The notes: a model not told the origin generated them from the sequence alone. A DNA stretch of 42,460 bases from Rubrivivax sp. (GCA_019635285.1 JAHBZS010000042.1:1-42460); one strand, 5' to 3'. Shown: positions 7,473-16,400, counted from the first letter of the stretch. A program made the numbers and translations.

Positions 7473-8370
7473 GCGCCCGGCTCAACTCGTCGAGGATCTC
7501 GGCATAGAGCCGGTAGCGCTGCGCCGCGATGTCGCCGCGCTCCACGGCCGCGCGCACGGCGCAGCCCGGCTCGTGCCGGTGCATGCAGTTGTAGAAGCGG
7601 CATTCGCCCAGGTGCGCGCGCAGGTCCGGCATCAGCTGGGCCAGCTGCGCCGGGTCGATGTGATGCAGGCCGAACTCCTGGAAACCCGGGGAATCGATCA
7701 ACGCGCCCTGGCGCTGCGCGTCCAGCCAGTACCACAGCGTGCTGGTGGTGGTGTGCCGGCCGGAGTTCAGCGCCTGCGAGATCTCGCCCACCTGTGCCTG
7801 CGCCTGCGGCACCAGCAGGTTGATCAGCGTGCTCTTGCCGGTGCCGCTGGGGCCCAGCAGCAGCGTGCTGCGGCCCTGCAGCAGTGGCCACAGCAGCGCG
7901 CGCGCGGCCTCGGGCTCGGCCTTCAGCGCGAACTCCAGCACCGGCAGGCCCATGGCCTTGTAGGGCAGCAGGCGCTCGCGTGCCGCCGCCGCGCTGGGGC
8001 GGTCGATCTTGTTCAGGCCGATCAGCGCGTCGATGCCGGCGCTCTGCGCGGCGATCAGCGCCCGGGTCAGCTGCGACTCGGCGAACATCGGTTCGCCGGC
8101 CACCAGCAGCAGCACCTGGTCCAGGTTGGCGGCGAAGGACTTGCTGCGCCACGCGTCCTGGCGGAACAGCAGGTTGCGGCGCGGCTCCACGGCCTCGATC
8201 ACGCCTTCGTCGCCGGCCGGCTGCCAGCGCACCATGTCGCCGACCACCAGATCGCTGCGGCGCCCGCGCAGGTGGCACAGCAGCCGCTGGCCCTGCGCCG
8301 TCTCGATGAACGCATGGCGCCCGTGCGCCGCCACCACCCGGGCCAGCGGCAGCGCCTGCGCGTCGCTCAA
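7468..8370 (-). CDS. rsgA: Ribosome small-subunit-dependent GTPase RsgA
   Basis: Circularly permuted GTPase that checks and releases late 30S particles. In the 300 residues the order is an N-terminal OB-fold (about 1-75), NKID (120-123, G4), GPSGTGKST (173-181, P-loop), DSPGF (226-230, G3), and a C-terminal zinc site formed by Cys257, Cys262, His264 and Cys270 in GECRFYNCMHRHEPGC. All catalytic and zinc residues are present. Its start overlaps the stop of the upstream pterin dehydratase by 4 nt, so the three genes M48 protease, dehydratase and rsgA form one unit. The TAG stop is provided by the nested repeat. Confidence 0.97.
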   Translation of the reverse strand: MSDAQALPLARVVAAHGRHAFIETAQGQRLLCHLRGRRSDLVVGDMVRWQPAGDEGVIEAVEPRRNLLFRQDAWRSKSFAANLDQVLLLVAGEPMFAESQLTRALIAAQSAGIDALIGLNKIDRPSAAAARERLLPYKAMGLPVLEFALKAEPEAARALLWPLLQGRSTLLLGPSGTGKSTLINLLVPQAQAQVGEISQALNSGRHTTTSTLWYWLDAQRQGALIDSPGFQEFGLHHIDPAQLAQLMPDLRAHLGECRFYNCMHRHEPGCAVRAAVERGDIAAQRYRLYAEILDELSRAR

Positions 8371-8690
8371 GGCAGCAGGGCGTCCACCTTGGCCGCGCAG
8401 ATGAAGTCGTTGATCGAGATGCCGCCCACCGAATGGGTGTTGAAGCGCACCGTGCAGCGGCCGTAGCTCAGCGCCAGGTCGGGGTGGTGGTCCTCGGCAT
8501 GCGCGATCCAGGCCAGCGCGTTGACGAAGGCCATGGTCTCGTGGAAGTTGCCGAAGCGGAACGTCTTTTCGATGGCCCCTTCGTGCAGCGCCCAGCCGGG
8601 CACGCGCGCCAGGTGGGCGGTGATCTGCTCGGGCGGCATCGACGGCTGGCCGTCGAGCGGCTTGCAGCGCAGGGACTTCAGCTCGTGCAT
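8367..8690 (-). CDS. 4a-hydroxytetrahydrobiopterin dehydratase (PCD/DCoH family)
   Basis: Small enzyme that dehydrates the carbinolamine of tetrahydropterin after aromatic hydroxylase turnover, and is also found as an accessory protein. The 107 residues include the family core: W33-containing VPGWALHEGAIEKTFRFGNF (about 30-49), the active-site HAEDHHPDLALSYGRCTVRF (about 65-84) with its histidine pair, and THSVGGISINDFICAAKVDA. No phenylalanine hydroxylase gene is in the window, so its partner is unknown. The gene lies 4 nt after the M48 protease stop and overlaps rsgA. Confidence 0.94.
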   Translation of the reverse strand: MHELKSLRCKPLDGQPSMPPEQITAHLARVPGWALHEGAIEKTFRFGNFHETMAFVNALAWIAHAEDHHPDLALSYGRCTVRFNTHSVGGISINDFICAAKVDALLP

Positions 8691-8694
8691 GGGC

Positions 8695-9975
8695 TCAGGT
8701 GCGGTAAGCGGCCCGTTCGGCCAGCGCGGCGAGCCGCTCCGATGCCGGCGGGTGCGAGTAGTAGAAGCGCACGTACACCGGGTCCGGCGTCAGCGTCGCC
8801 GCGTTGTCCTCGTGCAGCTTGAGCAGCGCGTTCGCCAGGTCCTGGCCGCTGGCTTGCGCGCAGGCAAAGGCATCGGCTTCGAACTCATGGCGGCGCGACA
8901 GGTGGGCCAGCAGCGGCGACACGAAGAAGCCGAAGGGCGGCAGCGCCAGCATGAACAGCAGCAGCGCCAGCGCATCGTTCGGCGCGCCCATGTTCGGCGT
9001 CACGCCCAGGCCTTCATAGAAAGCGGTCTGCGTCGACAGCCAGCCCAGCAGCGCCAGCGCCAGCAGGCTGAAGGCGAAGATGCCGGCGATGCGCTGGGTC
9101 ACGTGCCGGTGGCGGAAGTGGCCCAGCTCGTGCGCCAGCACCGCTTCCACCTCGGCCGGCGACAGGCGCTGCAGCAGCGTGTCGAAGAAGACCACGCGCT
9201 TGGCCGCGCCCAGGCCGGTGAAGTAGGCGTTGGCATGCGCCGAGCGGCGGCTGCCGTCCATCACGAACAGCCCCTTCGCGGCAAAGCCGCAGCGCTGCAT
9301 CAGCGCCTGCACGCGCGCGGCCAGCGCGGCGTCGGCCAGCGGCTCGAACTTGTTGAACAGCGGCGCGATCAGCGTCGGGTAGATGACCAGCAGCGTCAGG
9401 TTGAAGGCCATCCACGCGCCCCAGGCCCACAGCCACCACAGGCTGCCGGCCGCGCCCATCAGCCACAGCACCAGCGCGGCCAGCGGCAGGCCGATCACCG
9501 CGCCGACGGCCGTGTTCTTCAGCAGGTCGGCGACGAAGAGCCTGGGCGTCATGCGGTTGAAGCCGAAGCGCTGCTCGATGCGGAAGGTGCTGACCAGCTC
9601 GAAGGGCAGGTCCAGCGCGCCGCCGATCAGCGCAAAGGCCGTCAGCAGCGTCAGCTGGTAGGCCATGTCGCCGAAGCGCGGCTGCACCGCGGCCAGCAGC
9701 CACTGGTTCAGCGCGTCCAGGCCGCCGAGCAGCGTCCAGCCCAGCAGCACGGCGGTGCCGAAGGCCGTGGCCAGCAGGCCGAAGCGGCTCTTGGCCAGCG
9801 TGTAGTCGGCGGCGCGCTGGTGCGCCTGCGGGGTGACGGTGGCGGCAAAGCGGGCCGGCACCTGCGCGCGGTGCGCCGCGACGTGCCGCATCTGGCGCGT
9901 CGCCAGCCAGAACTTGGCGGCCAGCGACAGCAGCAGCGCGGCCGCGAAGACGAGGGTGACGAGCGAGGGCTGCAT
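8695..9975 (-). CDS. M48A (Ste24-like) membrane zinc metalloprotease
   Basis: Inner-membrane zinc endopeptidase of 426 residues resembling CAAX protease 1/Ste24. It has several hydrophobic segments in the first 210 residues and two more after the active site (about 300-320 and 335-360). The family motif FRIEQRFGFN is at 131-140, SAHANAYFTG at 275-280 and before, the catalytic HELGH at 282-286, and the third zinc ligand in EFEADAFA near 366. In bacteria such proteases probably act in membrane-protein quality control, since there are no CAAX proteins. The ATG at 9975 was preferred because upstream in-frame codons would overlap orn on the other strand. Confidence 0.9.
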   Translation of the reverse strand: MQPSLVTLVFAAALLLSLAAKFWLATRQMRHVAAHRAQVPARFAATVTPQAHQRAADYTLAKSRFGLLATAFGTAVLLGWTLLGGLDALNQWLLAAVQPRFGDMAYQLTLLTAFALIGGALDLPFELVSTFRIEQRFGFNRMTPRLFVADLLKNTAVGAVIGLPLAALVLWLMGAAGSLWWLWAWGAWMAFNLTLLVIYPTLIAPLFNKFEPLADAALAARVQALMQRCGFAAKGLFVMDGSRRSAHANAYFTGLGAAKRVVFFDTLLQRLSPAEVEAVLAHELGHFRHRHVTQRIAGIFAFSLLALALLGWLSTQTAFYEGLGVTPNMGAPNDALALLLFMLALPPFGFFVSPLLAHLSRRHEFEADAFACAQASGQDLANALLKLHEDNAATLTPDPVYVRFYYSHPPASERLAALAERAAYRT

Positions 9976-9984
9976 CGGGGGGCG

Positions 9985-9990
9985 AGTGTA
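9985..9990 (-). promoter_or_regulatory. Putative -10 for the M48 protease operon
   Basis: On the minus strand TACACT ends 9 nt before the ATG at 9975, with only a C-rich spacer and no Shine-Dalgarno. It would drive the M48-dehydratase-rsgA unit as a leaderless or near-leaderless message. Confidence 0.4.
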
Positions 9991-10030
9991 GGCTTGCGCG
10001 AGAATCGGCGCCGCTGACACGCTGAAAGAC

Positions 10031-10597
10031 ATGCCGATGACCGAGGCCACGCTGACGCTGAACGAGAACAACCTGGTCTGGATCGACCTGGAGATGACCG
10101 GCCTGTCGCCGGTGACCGACCGCATCATCGAGATCGCCGTGGTGGTGACCGACGCGCAGGTCACGCAGCGCGTCGAAGGCCCGGTGCTGGCCGTGCACCA
10201 GAGCGACGCGGTGCTGGACGGCATGGATGCCTGGAACAAGGGCACGCACGGCAAGAGCGGGCTGATCGACCGCGTCAAGGCCTCGACCGTCGACGAGGCG
10301 GCGGCCGAAGCGCAGGTCATCGCCTTCCTGAAGCAATACGTGCCCGCGGGCAAGAGCCCGATGTGCGGCAACAGCATCTGCCAGGACCGGCGCTTCCTGG
10401 CCAAGGACATGCCGGCGCTGGAGGCCTTCTTCCACTACCGCAACCTGGACGTCAGCACGCTGAAGGAACTGGCGCGGCGCTGGAAGCCGGCGGTGCTGGA
10501 CGGCTTCAAGAAGGCGCAGGCGCATACCGCGCTGGCCGACATCCACGAGTCGATCGACGAGCTGCTGCACTACCGCAGCACCTTCCTGCAGGCCTGA
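10031..10597 (+). CDS. orn: Oligoribonuclease
   Basis: 3'-to-5' exonuclease that degrades 2-5 nt RNA fragments and pGpG, completing RNA and c-di-GMP turnover. The 188 residues carry all DEDDh residues: [12 protein letters not shown] (Asp and Glu, about 15-26), the middle Asp in [10 protein letters not shown] (about 114-123), and [14 protein letters not shown] (His and Asp, about 167-180). The start at 10031 follows a GAAAG ribosome-binding stretch; a second in-frame ATG lies at 10037. It is divergent from the M48 protease gene with a 55-nt gap. Confidence 0.97.
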   Translation: MPMTEATLTLNENNLVWIDLEMTGLSPVTDRIIEIAVVVTDAQVTQRVEGPVLAVHQSDAVLDGMDAWNKGTHGKSGLIDRVKASTVDEAAAEAQVIAFLKQYVPAGKSPMCGNSICQDRRFLAKDMPALEAFFHYRNLDVSTLKELARRWKPAVLDGFKKAQAHTALADIHESIDELLHYRSTFLQA

Positions 10598-10612
10598 CGC
10601 CGGCCCGGCGTC
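10596..10612 (+). terminator. Hairpin at the orn stop codon
   Basis: GACGCCGG-C-CCGGCGTC is an 8-bp inverted repeat with a single central base, so the real loop would take 3-5 nt. It overlaps the last bases of the orn TGA. There is no T-tract, so if it terminates transcription it does so inefficiently or with Rho. Confidence 0.4.
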
Positions 10613-10662
10613 GTGCGCGTGGCGACGCCGGTGGCCCGCCGACCTCACGCGCCGCGCCGTGC

Positions 10663-10842
10663 GCCGATCTGCGGGTAAACCCCAGATCGGCTACAATGCG
10701 CGCCCAGCGGCGTCCTCGTGGCGCCGCTTTCGTTCATCCCCTCTGACCTTGTCGGCGTCCGCAGTGGACGCGTTGTTTCGGTTGGCGGCGATGCCGTCGC
10801 CCGATACAGGCGCGACTCCACTGTGTTCTTGAAAGACGTTCG
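10663..10842 (+). promoter_or_regulatory. Promoter and structured 5' leader of the DEAD-box helicase gene
   Basis: An inverted repeat GCCGATCTG/CAGATCGGC (10663-10671, 10683-10691) abuts a -10 box TACAAT (10692-10697) and could be an operator or the orn terminator. Transcription from here would give a leader of about 140 nt. The leader holds AGCGGCG/CGCCGCT (10706-10712, 10722-10728), followed by TTTCGTT, and GCGTCC/GGACGC (10755-10760, 10766-10771), followed by GTTGTTT. Both look like weak intrinsic terminators or cold-responsive structures, as in csdA/rhlE-type genes. Confidence 0.5.
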
Positions 10843-12144
10843 ATGAGCTTCGAATCCCTGGGCCTGCACGAGGCCCTGACCCGCGCCGTGGCCGATGCCG
10901 GCTACACCCAAGCCACCGAGGTGCAGGCGCGCGCCATCCCGCCGGCCTTGCAGGGCCGCGACCTGATGGTCAGTAGCAGCACCGGCAGCGGCAAGACCGC
11001 CAGCTTCGTGCTGCCGGCGCTGACCAAGGTGCTGGCCGCCCGTGCCGCCGCCCCGCGCCGCGACCGCGGCGTGGTCTACGGCCCGCGCATCGTCGTGCTG
11101 GTGCCGACGCGCGAGCTGGCGCTGCAGGTGGCCAAGGCGGTGTTCGACTACGGCCGCCACGTGCAGGGCCTGCGGTCGACCTGCATCGTCGGCGGCGTGC
11201 CCTACGGCGCGCAGCTGAAGGCGCTGCGCGGCCCGCTGGACGTGCTGATCGCCACGCCGGGCCGGCTGATGGACCACATGGCCTCGGGCAAGGCGGTGCT
11301 GTCCCACGTCGAGATGCTGGTGCTGGACGAGGCCGACCGCATGCTCGACATGGGCTTCATCGACGACATCCACCACATCGCCGCGGCGATGCCGGCGTCG
11401 CGCCAGACGGTGATGTACAGCGCCACCTTCGGCGGCCACGTCGGCCGCCTGGCCGAGGAGCTGCTGCGCGACCCGCAGCGCGTGGCCGTGGCCTCGCACA
11501 CCGAGGCGCATGCCGACATCGAGCAGCGCCTGCATTGGGCCGACGACCATGAGCACAAGAACGCGCTGCTGGACCACATCCTGACCACCCGCGAGGTCGA
11601 GCAGGCGGTGGTCTTCACCAGCACGCAGCGCGACGCCGACTGGCTGGCCGACCGGCTGGCCGACATGGGCCATCACGTGGCGTCGCTGCACGGCGGCCAC
11701 CCGCAGGGGCGGCGCAACCGCGTGCTGCAGGGGCTGCGCAGCCGGCAGCTGAAGATCCTGGTGGCCACCGACGTGGCGGCGCGCGGCATCGACGTGCCGA
11801 GCATCAGCCACGTCATCAACTACGGCCTGCCGATGAAGGCCGAGGACTACGTGCACCGCATCGGCCGCACCGGCCGCGCCGGCCGCTCGGGCCTGGCGGT
11901 GACCTTGGCCGAGCGCCGCGATGCGCAGATGATCCAGCGCATCCAGCACTTCACCACGCAGCGCATTCCGGCGGCGACCATCGCCGGCCTGGAGCCGCGC
12001 CGCGCCGAGCCGCCGGCGCACCGGCCGGCGGGCAAGAACTTCGCACGTCCGTCGCGGCCGGGCGGCTTCGGCGGCAAGCCGGGCGGCAAGCCCTTCAAGC
12101 CGGCGGGCAAGCGCTTCGCCGGCAAGCCGGGCGCGGCGCGCTAG
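10843..12144 (+). CDS. DEAD-box ATP-dependent RNA helicase (RhlE-like)
   Basis: ATP-dependent RNA unwinding enzyme, likely in ribosome assembly or mRNA turnover. The 433 residues show the complete motif set: the Q motif around [10 protein letters not shown], motif I SSTGSGKT (about 45-52), [16 protein letters not shown], motif [15 protein letters not shown] (DEAD, about 161-173), motif [22 protein letters not shown], and motif [13 protein letters not shown] (about 340-350). The C-terminus is a short basic glycine/lysine tail with repeated GGKP/AGKR units, typical of RNA-binding extensions. The stop codon TAG shares the CTAG at 12141-12144 with the stop of the opposing FKBP gene. Confidence 0.93.
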   Translation: MSFESLGLHEALTRAVADAGYTQATEVQARAIPPALQGRDLMVSSSTGSGKTASFVLPALTKVLAARAAAPRRDRGVVYGPRIVVLVPTRELALQVAKAVFDYGRHVQGLRSTCIVGGVPYGAQLKALRGPLDVLIATPGRLMDHMASGKAVLSHVEMLVLDEADRMLDMGFIDDIHHIAAAMPASRQTVMYSATFGGHVGRLAEELLRDPQRVAVASHTEAHADIEQRLHWADDHEHKNALLDHILTTREVEQAVVFTSTQRDADWLADRLADMGHHVASLHGGHPQGRRNRVLQGLRSRQLKILVATDVAARGIDVPSISHVINYGLPMKAEDYVHRIGRTGRAGRSGLAVTLAERRDAQMIQRIQHFTTQRIPAATIAGLEPRRAEPPAHRPAGKNFARPSRPGGFGGKPGGKPFKPAGKRFAGKPGAAR

Positions 12145-12497
12145 ACGCCCAGCAGCTCCACCTCGAAGACCAGCGTGGCGTTCGGCGGGATCACCCCGCC
12201 GGCGCCGCGCGCGCCGTAGCCCAGCTGCGGCGGGATCAGCAGCACGCGCGTGCCGCCGATCTGCATGCCCTGCACGCCTTCGTCCCAGCCGCCGATGACC
12301 TGGCCCGCACCCAGGCCGAAGCGGAAGGGCTGTCCGCGGTCCTTGCTGCTGTCGAACTTGGCGCCGCGGCCGTCAGGGCGGCTCGGGTCGTGCAGCCAGC
12401 CGGTGTAGTGCACGCTGACGTGGTGGCCGCTGCGCGCCGTGTCGCCGGTGCCGGCGACGGTGTCTTCGTACTGCAGGCCGGAAGGGGTGGTGATCAT
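12141..12497 (-). CDS. FKBP-type peptidyl-prolyl cis-trans isomerase
   Basis: Single-domain cytoplasmic FKBP of 118 residues that accelerates proline isomerisation. The fold is complete: [11 protein letters not shown] (about 28-38), [20 protein letters not shown] (about 47-66), [20 protein letters not shown] (about 67-86), and [20 protein letters not shown] before the final strand. The ATG at 12497 gives the usual [13 protein letters not shown] start; the longer in-frame extension would overlap gluQ. It follows gluQ by 31 nt on the same strand. No signal peptide is seen. Confidence 0.94.
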   Translation of the reverse strand: MITTPSGLQYEDTVAGTGDTARSGHHVSVHYTGWLHDPSRPDGRGAKFDSSKDRGQPFRFGLGAGQVIGGWDEGVQGMQIGGTRVLLIPPQLGYGARGAGGVIPPNATLVFEVELLGV

Positions 12498-12528
12498 CAA
12501 GCAGGTCCTGTGAGCAAAGGGCCGCGCA

Positions 12529-13416
12529 TCATGCCACCCATCGCGCGGCCCAGGCCGGCAGCGCGGCGTGCAGCCACGCGGCGGCATCGGCGGCGGCCAT
12601 GTCGGGCAGCTCGAGCACGCGGCCGGCCGCGCGCAGGGCGGCCGTCGGGTCGCTCAGGTCCAGCGCCGCGGCGCCGTTCTGCTTGGACAGCTTGTGGCCG
12701 TCGGCCCCCAGCACCAGCGGCACGTGCTGGTAGCTCGGTGTCGGCACCCCCAGCGCGCGCTGCAGCAGGATCTGCCGCGCCGTGTTGTCCGCCAGGTCGG
12801 CACCGCGCACCACGTGCGTGACCTGCTGCGCCGCGTCGTCCACCACCACCGCCAGCTGGTAGGCCCACAGGCCGTCGGCACGCTTCAGCACGAAGTCGCC
12901 GACCTCGCGTTCCACGTCCTGCGACGCGGCGCCCAGCCGGCGGTCGACCCAGTCGATGCGAGGCCCGAGCCCAGCGTGCCGCGTGCGCAGTCGCACCGCG
13001 CGCGCCGGCTTGCCGTGCAGGCCGGCGCGGCAGGTGCCCGGATAGACCGCCTGCGCATGGCGCTGGCGCGGCGTGCCGGCAGCGCGCTGCGCGGCTTCGA
13101 TGTCGCTGCGCGTGCAGCCGCAGTCGTAGGCCCAGCCGTGCGCGCGCAGCGTGTCCAGCGCCTGCTGGTAGGCGGCGCCGCGCGTGGACTGGTACAGCGG
13201 CGGCGCGTCCGCGTGCATGCCCAGCGCGGCCAGCTGGCCGAGGATGACGCGGTCCGTGCCGGGCACGCAGCGCGGCGTGTCGACGTCCTCGATGCGCACC
13301 AGCCAGCGTCCGCCGCGCGCACGCGCATCCAGCCAGCTGGCCAGCGCCGCGACCAGCGATCCGGCATGCAGCGGCCCGGTGGGCGAAGGCGCGAAGCGGC
13401 CGGTCGGCAGCGCCAT
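12529..13416 (-). CDS. gluQ: Glutamyl-Q tRNA(Asp) synthetase
   Basis: Paralog of the GluRS catalytic domain that attaches glutamate to queuosine in the anticodon of tRNA-Asp. The 295 residues lack an anticodon-binding domain, as expected. [18 protein letters not shown] (about 7-24) contains the HIGH-like motif, and RIEDVDTPR follows. The zinc region has [16 protein letters not shown] and a downstream YPGTC (near residue 122). [12 protein letters not shown] (about 232-243) is the KMSKS equivalent. Its start directly abuts the lysR stop (0 nt), suggesting co-transcription with the regulator. Confidence 0.94.
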   Translation of the reverse strand: MALPTGRFAPSPTGPLHAGSLVAALASWLDARARGGRWLVRIEDVDTPRCVPGTDRVILGQLAALGMHADAPPLYQSTRGAAYQQALDTLRAHGWAYDCGCTRSDIEAAQRAAGTPRQRHAQAVYPGTCRAGLHGKPARAVRLRTRHAGLGPRIDWVDRRLGAASQDVEREVGDFVLKRADGLWAYQLAVVVDDAAQQVTHVVRGADLADNTARQILLQRALGVPTPSYQHVPLVLGADGHKLSKQNGAAALDLSDPTAALRAAGRVLELPDMAAADAAAWLHAALPAWAARWVA

Positions 13417-14406
13417 CTACGTGGCGTGGCGCTGCAGCAGCGCCTGCCGCGTGGTCGGCATGGCCAGCTGCTTGAGCCACCATTGCAGACCCAGGCCGAG
13501 CGAGGCGCGCTCGCGCCGGCCGACGCCGCAGCGCCACGCATAGCCCAGCCGCACCGGCGCGTTCGGGCGCAGCGTGCGCCGGGCCACCAGCCGGCCCGCG
13601 TCCAGGTGATTGCGCACCATCGTCTCGGGGATGTAGCCGCAGCCCAGGCCGCGCAGCAGCGCCTCGATCTTGGCGTCCATGCTCGACACGGTAAGCACGT
13701 CCTGCCCGGGCAGCAGGTTCAGCGTCAGCGGCGACATGTGCTGCGCGGTGTCGGCCACGGCCACGGCGCGAAAGCGCAGCAGTTCCACGTCGTTGATCGG
13801 CTCGGCCGCGGCGGCCAGCGGGTGCTGCGGCGACACCGCGAACACGAAGGCCATCTCGCCCAGCGCTTCCACCGCCACGCCGGGCGGCGGGCTCTGCAGG
13901 CCGACGCCGATGGCCAGGTCGGCCTGGCCGCTGATCAGCGCCTCCCAGGTGCCGGCCAGCACCTCGGTGCGCAGCTTCAGCCGCGTGCCCGGCCCGCCGT
14001 TGCCCAGCGTGCCGGCGCCGGCCTTGCCATGCGGATCGAGCGCGTAGAAGGCCTCGCACAGCTCGAACAGCGTCAGCCTGGAGATGACGTCGTCCACTGC
14101 CACGCTGAGCTGCGTCTCCCAGCCGGAGGCCACGCGCTTGACGCGGTTGGCCACGGCCGCGCTTTCGGCCAGCAGGCGCCGGCCTTCGTTGAGCAGCTCC
14201 TCGCCGGCGGCGGTGAACTTGGCCTGGCGCGAGCGCCGGTCGAACAGCAGCACGTCCAGCGCATCCTCCAGCTGGCGCACGCTGTAGGTCAGCGCCGACG
14301 GCACCTTGCCCAGCTCGCGCGCGGCGGCGGCAAAGCTGCCGGTGCGGGCGATGGTGTCGATCATGGACAGCGCGTCGGGCGTCAGGGCAAGGTGCACTCG
14401 GGACAT
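13417..14406 (-). CDS. LysR family transcriptional regulator
   Basis: DNA-binding regulator of 329 residues. The N-terminal winged helix-turn-helix covers about residues 8-70 ([20 protein letters not shown] then [19 protein letters not shown]), and the substrate-binding domain follows. It is divergent from a pirin gene across 100 nt, the usual position for a LysR regulator of its neighbour, so control of the pirin gene is likely but unproven. The effector cannot be predicted. The insert [20 protein letters not shown] near residues 125-144 is glycine-rich and looks lineage-specific. Confidence 0.93.
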   Translation of the reverse strand: MSRVHLALTPDALSMIDTIARTGSFAAAARELGKVPSALTYSVRQLEDALDVLLFDRRSRQAKFTAAGEELLNEGRRLLAESAAVANRVKRVASGWETQLSVAVDDVISRLTLFELCEAFYALDPHGKAGAGTLGNGGPGTRLKLRTEVLAGTWEALISGQADLAIGVGLQSPPPGVAVEALGEMAFVFAVSPQHPLAAAAEPINDVELLRFRAVAVADTAQHMSPLTLNLLPGQDVLTVSSMDAKIEALLRGLGCGYIPETMVRNHLDAGRLVARRTLRPNAPVRLGYAWRCGVGRRERASLGLGLQWWLKQLAMPTTRQALLQRHAT

Positions 14407-14506
14407 GGCTTCATCTTATTTGAACGGCGCCTTCGACCGCAGCGTCCCACGCCCGCCGGCGGCCGGCCTACATTGGTGCCATCGACAGACCCAGGAGAGC
14501 CGGACC
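14407..14506. promoter_or_regulatory. Divergent lysR-pirin control region
   Basis: This 100-nt gap separates lysR (minus) from pirin (plus). TACATT at 14470-14475 can serve as the pirin -10, and GGAGAG near 14493-14498 as its ribosome-binding site. CGCCCGCCGGCGGCCGGC is GC-rich and partly palindromic. A LysR T-N11-A site was looked for, but none stands out. Confidence 0.4.
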
Positions 14507-15229
14507 ATGATGACCTTGCGCCCCTCCAACGAACGCGGCTACGCCGACCACGGCTGGCTGAAGAGCTTCCACAGCTTTTCCTTCGCCGACTACTACGACC
14601 CGGCGCACATGGGCTTCGGCAACCTGCGCGTCATCAACGAGGACCGCGTGGCCCCGGGCAGCGGCTTCGGCACGCACGGGCACCGCGACATGGAGATCAT
14701 CAGCTACGTGCTCAGCGGCGCGCTGGCGCACCAGGACAGCATGGGCAACGGCCGCGGCCGCGACAAGCCGTCGGGCGTGATCCTGCCCGGCGACGTGCAG
14801 CGCATGAGCGCCGGCCGCGGCGTCATGCACAGCGAGTTCAACCATGCGCAGGACACGAGCGCGCACTTCCTGCAGATCTGGATCGAGCCGCGGCATCGCG
14901 GCATCGAGCCCGGCTACGAGCAGAAGCACTTCGCCGCGGCCGACAAGCGCGGCGCGCTGCGCCTGATCGCCTCGCCCGACGGGCGCGACGACTCGGTGAC
15001 GGTGCATGCCGATGCGTCGCTCTACGCCGGTCTGTTCGACGGCGACGAGTCCGCCACGCTGGCGCTGGACCCGCAGCGCAAGGCCTATGTGCACCTGGTG
15101 CGCGGCACGCTGCGCGTCAACGGCGTCGCGCTGTCCGGCGGCGACGCGGTGATGCTCGAAGCCGAGCCGACGCTGCACCTGGACGGCGGCAGCGATGCCG
15201 AGGTGTTGGTCTTCGACCTGGCGCGCTGA
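14507..15229 (+). CDS. Pirin family protein (YhhW-like)
   Basis: Bicupin of 240 residues related to YhhW/pirin, some members of which have quercetinase activity. The metal-binding histidines are visible in GTHGHRDMEIISYVLSGALA (about 50-69) and in MSAGRGVMHSEFNH (about 98-111). The N-terminal WLKSFHSFSFADYYDP (about 17-32) is the standard family signature. Two consecutive ATGs occur at 14507 and 14510, after a GGAGAG ribosome-binding site. It is probably activated by the divergent LysR protein in response to oxidative or aromatic stress, by analogy with other pirin loci. Confidence 0.93.
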   Translation: MMTLRPSNERGYADHGWLKSFHSFSFADYYDPAHMGFGNLRVINEDRVAPGSGFGTHGHRDMEIISYVLSGALAHQDSMGNGRGRDKPSGVILPGDVQRMSAGRGVMHSEFNHAQDTSAHFLQIWIEPRHRGIEPGYEQKHFAAADKRGALRLIASPDGRDDSVTVHADASLYAGLFDGDESATLALDPQRKAYVHLVRGTLRVNGVALSGGDAVMLEAEPTLHLDGGSDAEVLVFDLAR

Positions 15230-15305
15230 GGTCCCGCTTGAAGCAGGCACCAGGCCGGCGGGACTGAGCCTGCCCGTCCGGCGCCGAGCCGGCCGCAGCC
15301 GGCGC

Positions 15306-15311
15306 TACAGT
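15306..15311 (+). promoter_or_regulatory. Putative -10 for the DUF599 gene
   Basis: TACAGT ends 7 nt before the ATG at 15319; the spacer CGCGCCC has no Shine-Dalgarno. It fits the start-proximal -10 class seen at other genes here. Confidence 0.35.
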
Positions 15312-15318
15312 CGCGCCC

Positions 15319-16026
15319 ATGCAAAGACCGGAGGAGCTGCTGCGGCTGCTGCCGCTGATCGACTGGGTCGGCCTGGCCTGCTTCATCGCCGCCTGGGCCG
15401 GCTATGCGATCTTCGCGCGGCGCCGCTCGCACACCCGGCCGTCGTTCCTGGCCAGCTCGAACCGCGTGCGCTGGCGCTGGATGCGGCAGAGCACCTACCG
15501 CGAGGTGCGCGTGCTCGACGGCGTCGTGGTGCAGCTGCAGTCGTCCACGGCCTCGTTCTTCGCGTCCACGACCATCCTGATCATCGGCGCGCTGGTGGCG
15601 GTGCTCGGTGCCACCGAGCGGGCCAGCGACCTGGTGCGCGACCTGCCGTTCGTGGCGCGCACCTCGGCGCTGGTCTTCGACCTAAAGGTGGTGGTGCTGG
15701 CGGCGATCTTCATCTACGCCTTCTTCCGCTTCACCTGGAGCATCCGCCTTTACGGCGTGGGCGTGCTGCTGGTGGCTGCATCACCCGAGTCCGACGCGGT
15801 GATCGACGACGCGCAGCGCGATGCCTTCGCCGACCGTGCCGGCCGCGTCATGGGGCTGGCCGCCGAGTCCTTCAACGACGGGCTGCGCGCGTACTACATG
15901 TCCTTCGCCGCGGTGGCCTGGTTCATCTCGCCCTGGGCGATGCTGGCCACCGTGGCCATGGTGATCGGCGTGCTGTACCGCCGGGAATTCCGCTCCGACG
16001 TGCTGCACATGCTGGATGGGGCCTGA
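15319..16026 (+). CDS. DUF599 family membrane protein
   Basis: Membrane protein of 235 residues and unknown function. Four hydrophobic helices are visible: about 10-33 (IDWVGLACFIAAWAGYAIFA), 80-103, 118-155 (VFDLKVVVLAAIFIYAFFRF then the WSIRLYG turn), and 198-218. The WSIRLYGVGVLL stretch and the later FNDGLRAYYMSFAAVAWF block are what suggest DUF599. It is monocistronic, preceded by a start-proximal -10 box and followed by a palindromic intergenic element. Confidence 0.82.
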   Translation: MQRPEELLRLLPLIDWVGLACFIAAWAGYAIFARRRSHTRPSFLASSNRVRWRWMRQSTYREVRVLDGVVVQLQSSTASFFASTTILIIGALVAVLGATERASDLVRDLPFVARTSALVFDLKVVVLAAIFIYAFFRFTWSIRLYGVGVLLVAASPESDAVIDDAQRDAFADRAGRVMGLAAESFNDGLRAYYMSFAAVAWFISPWAMLATVAMVIGVLYRREFRSDVLHMLDGA

Positions 16027-16400
16027 GTTGTGCTCGTCGCTTGTCGGTTCTGGCCATCCGACCTTCTAGGCCTGCGCGGGCCGAGGCTGGCGGGCGAGCG
16101 CATCCGCTCATGTCCCCCGACCGCGCCATGAATGGCGCGGTCTCCGCCTTTACTTCCCGGATGCGCTCGCCCACCAGCCTCGGCTGGCCACCGCCATAAC
16201 ACTGCCGAGGCCTTGAAAACAGCCACCACCCCGCGCTGAATTGCCGTTGGCCCAGCGTGGCAGTTTCTGGGCGATGCGAAAACCATGCAGGCGCCCGTCC
16301 TCCTCGGCCCGCGCAGACCCGGGCAGTCGATCGACCAAGGATCGCCGCGCAGTCGCGGCAGTGACACACGCGCATCGCTGTGCATCGAATCCCGAACCCG
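16027..16400. other. Intergenic region with a palindromic element, no gene seen
   Basis: This 374-nt gap between the convergent DUF599 gene and egtB holds no credible coding region; the open frames have no recognisable motifs. The first part contains the palindromic element at 16080-16184, described separately. The remainder (16185-16400) has lower GC than its surroundings and no clear promoter or terminator. Confidence 0.6.
16080..16184. repeat. Palindromic intergenic element with inner hairpin
   Basis: The arms 16080-16106 and 16158-16184 are 27-bp inverted repeats with one mismatch (26/27). The centre contains a second perfect 11-bp inverted repeat GACCGCGCCAT/ATGGCGCGGTC at 16119-16129 and 16132-16142, separated by 2 nt. 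The design is a hairpin within a stem, as in the element at 7197-7472, but the sequences are unrelated. Possible roles are bidirectional terminator, REP/BIME-like repeat or MITE remnant. Confidence 0.8.

Noticed and set aside
5369-8278. A 969-codon minus-strand open frame, and similar very long frames at 12568-15267, 33289-35610 and 38294-40531
   Set aside because: They run opposite or out of frame to well-identified genes (Nudix, CobD-like, rsgA, gluQ, rpsA, pheA), their products are Ala/Arg/Gly-rich without motifs, and such frames arise from high GC in the third codon position.
16185-16400. Small genes in the egtB-side intergenic region
   Set aside because: Short open frames exist on both strands but have no ribosome-binding site, no motif and composition like non-coding DNA.
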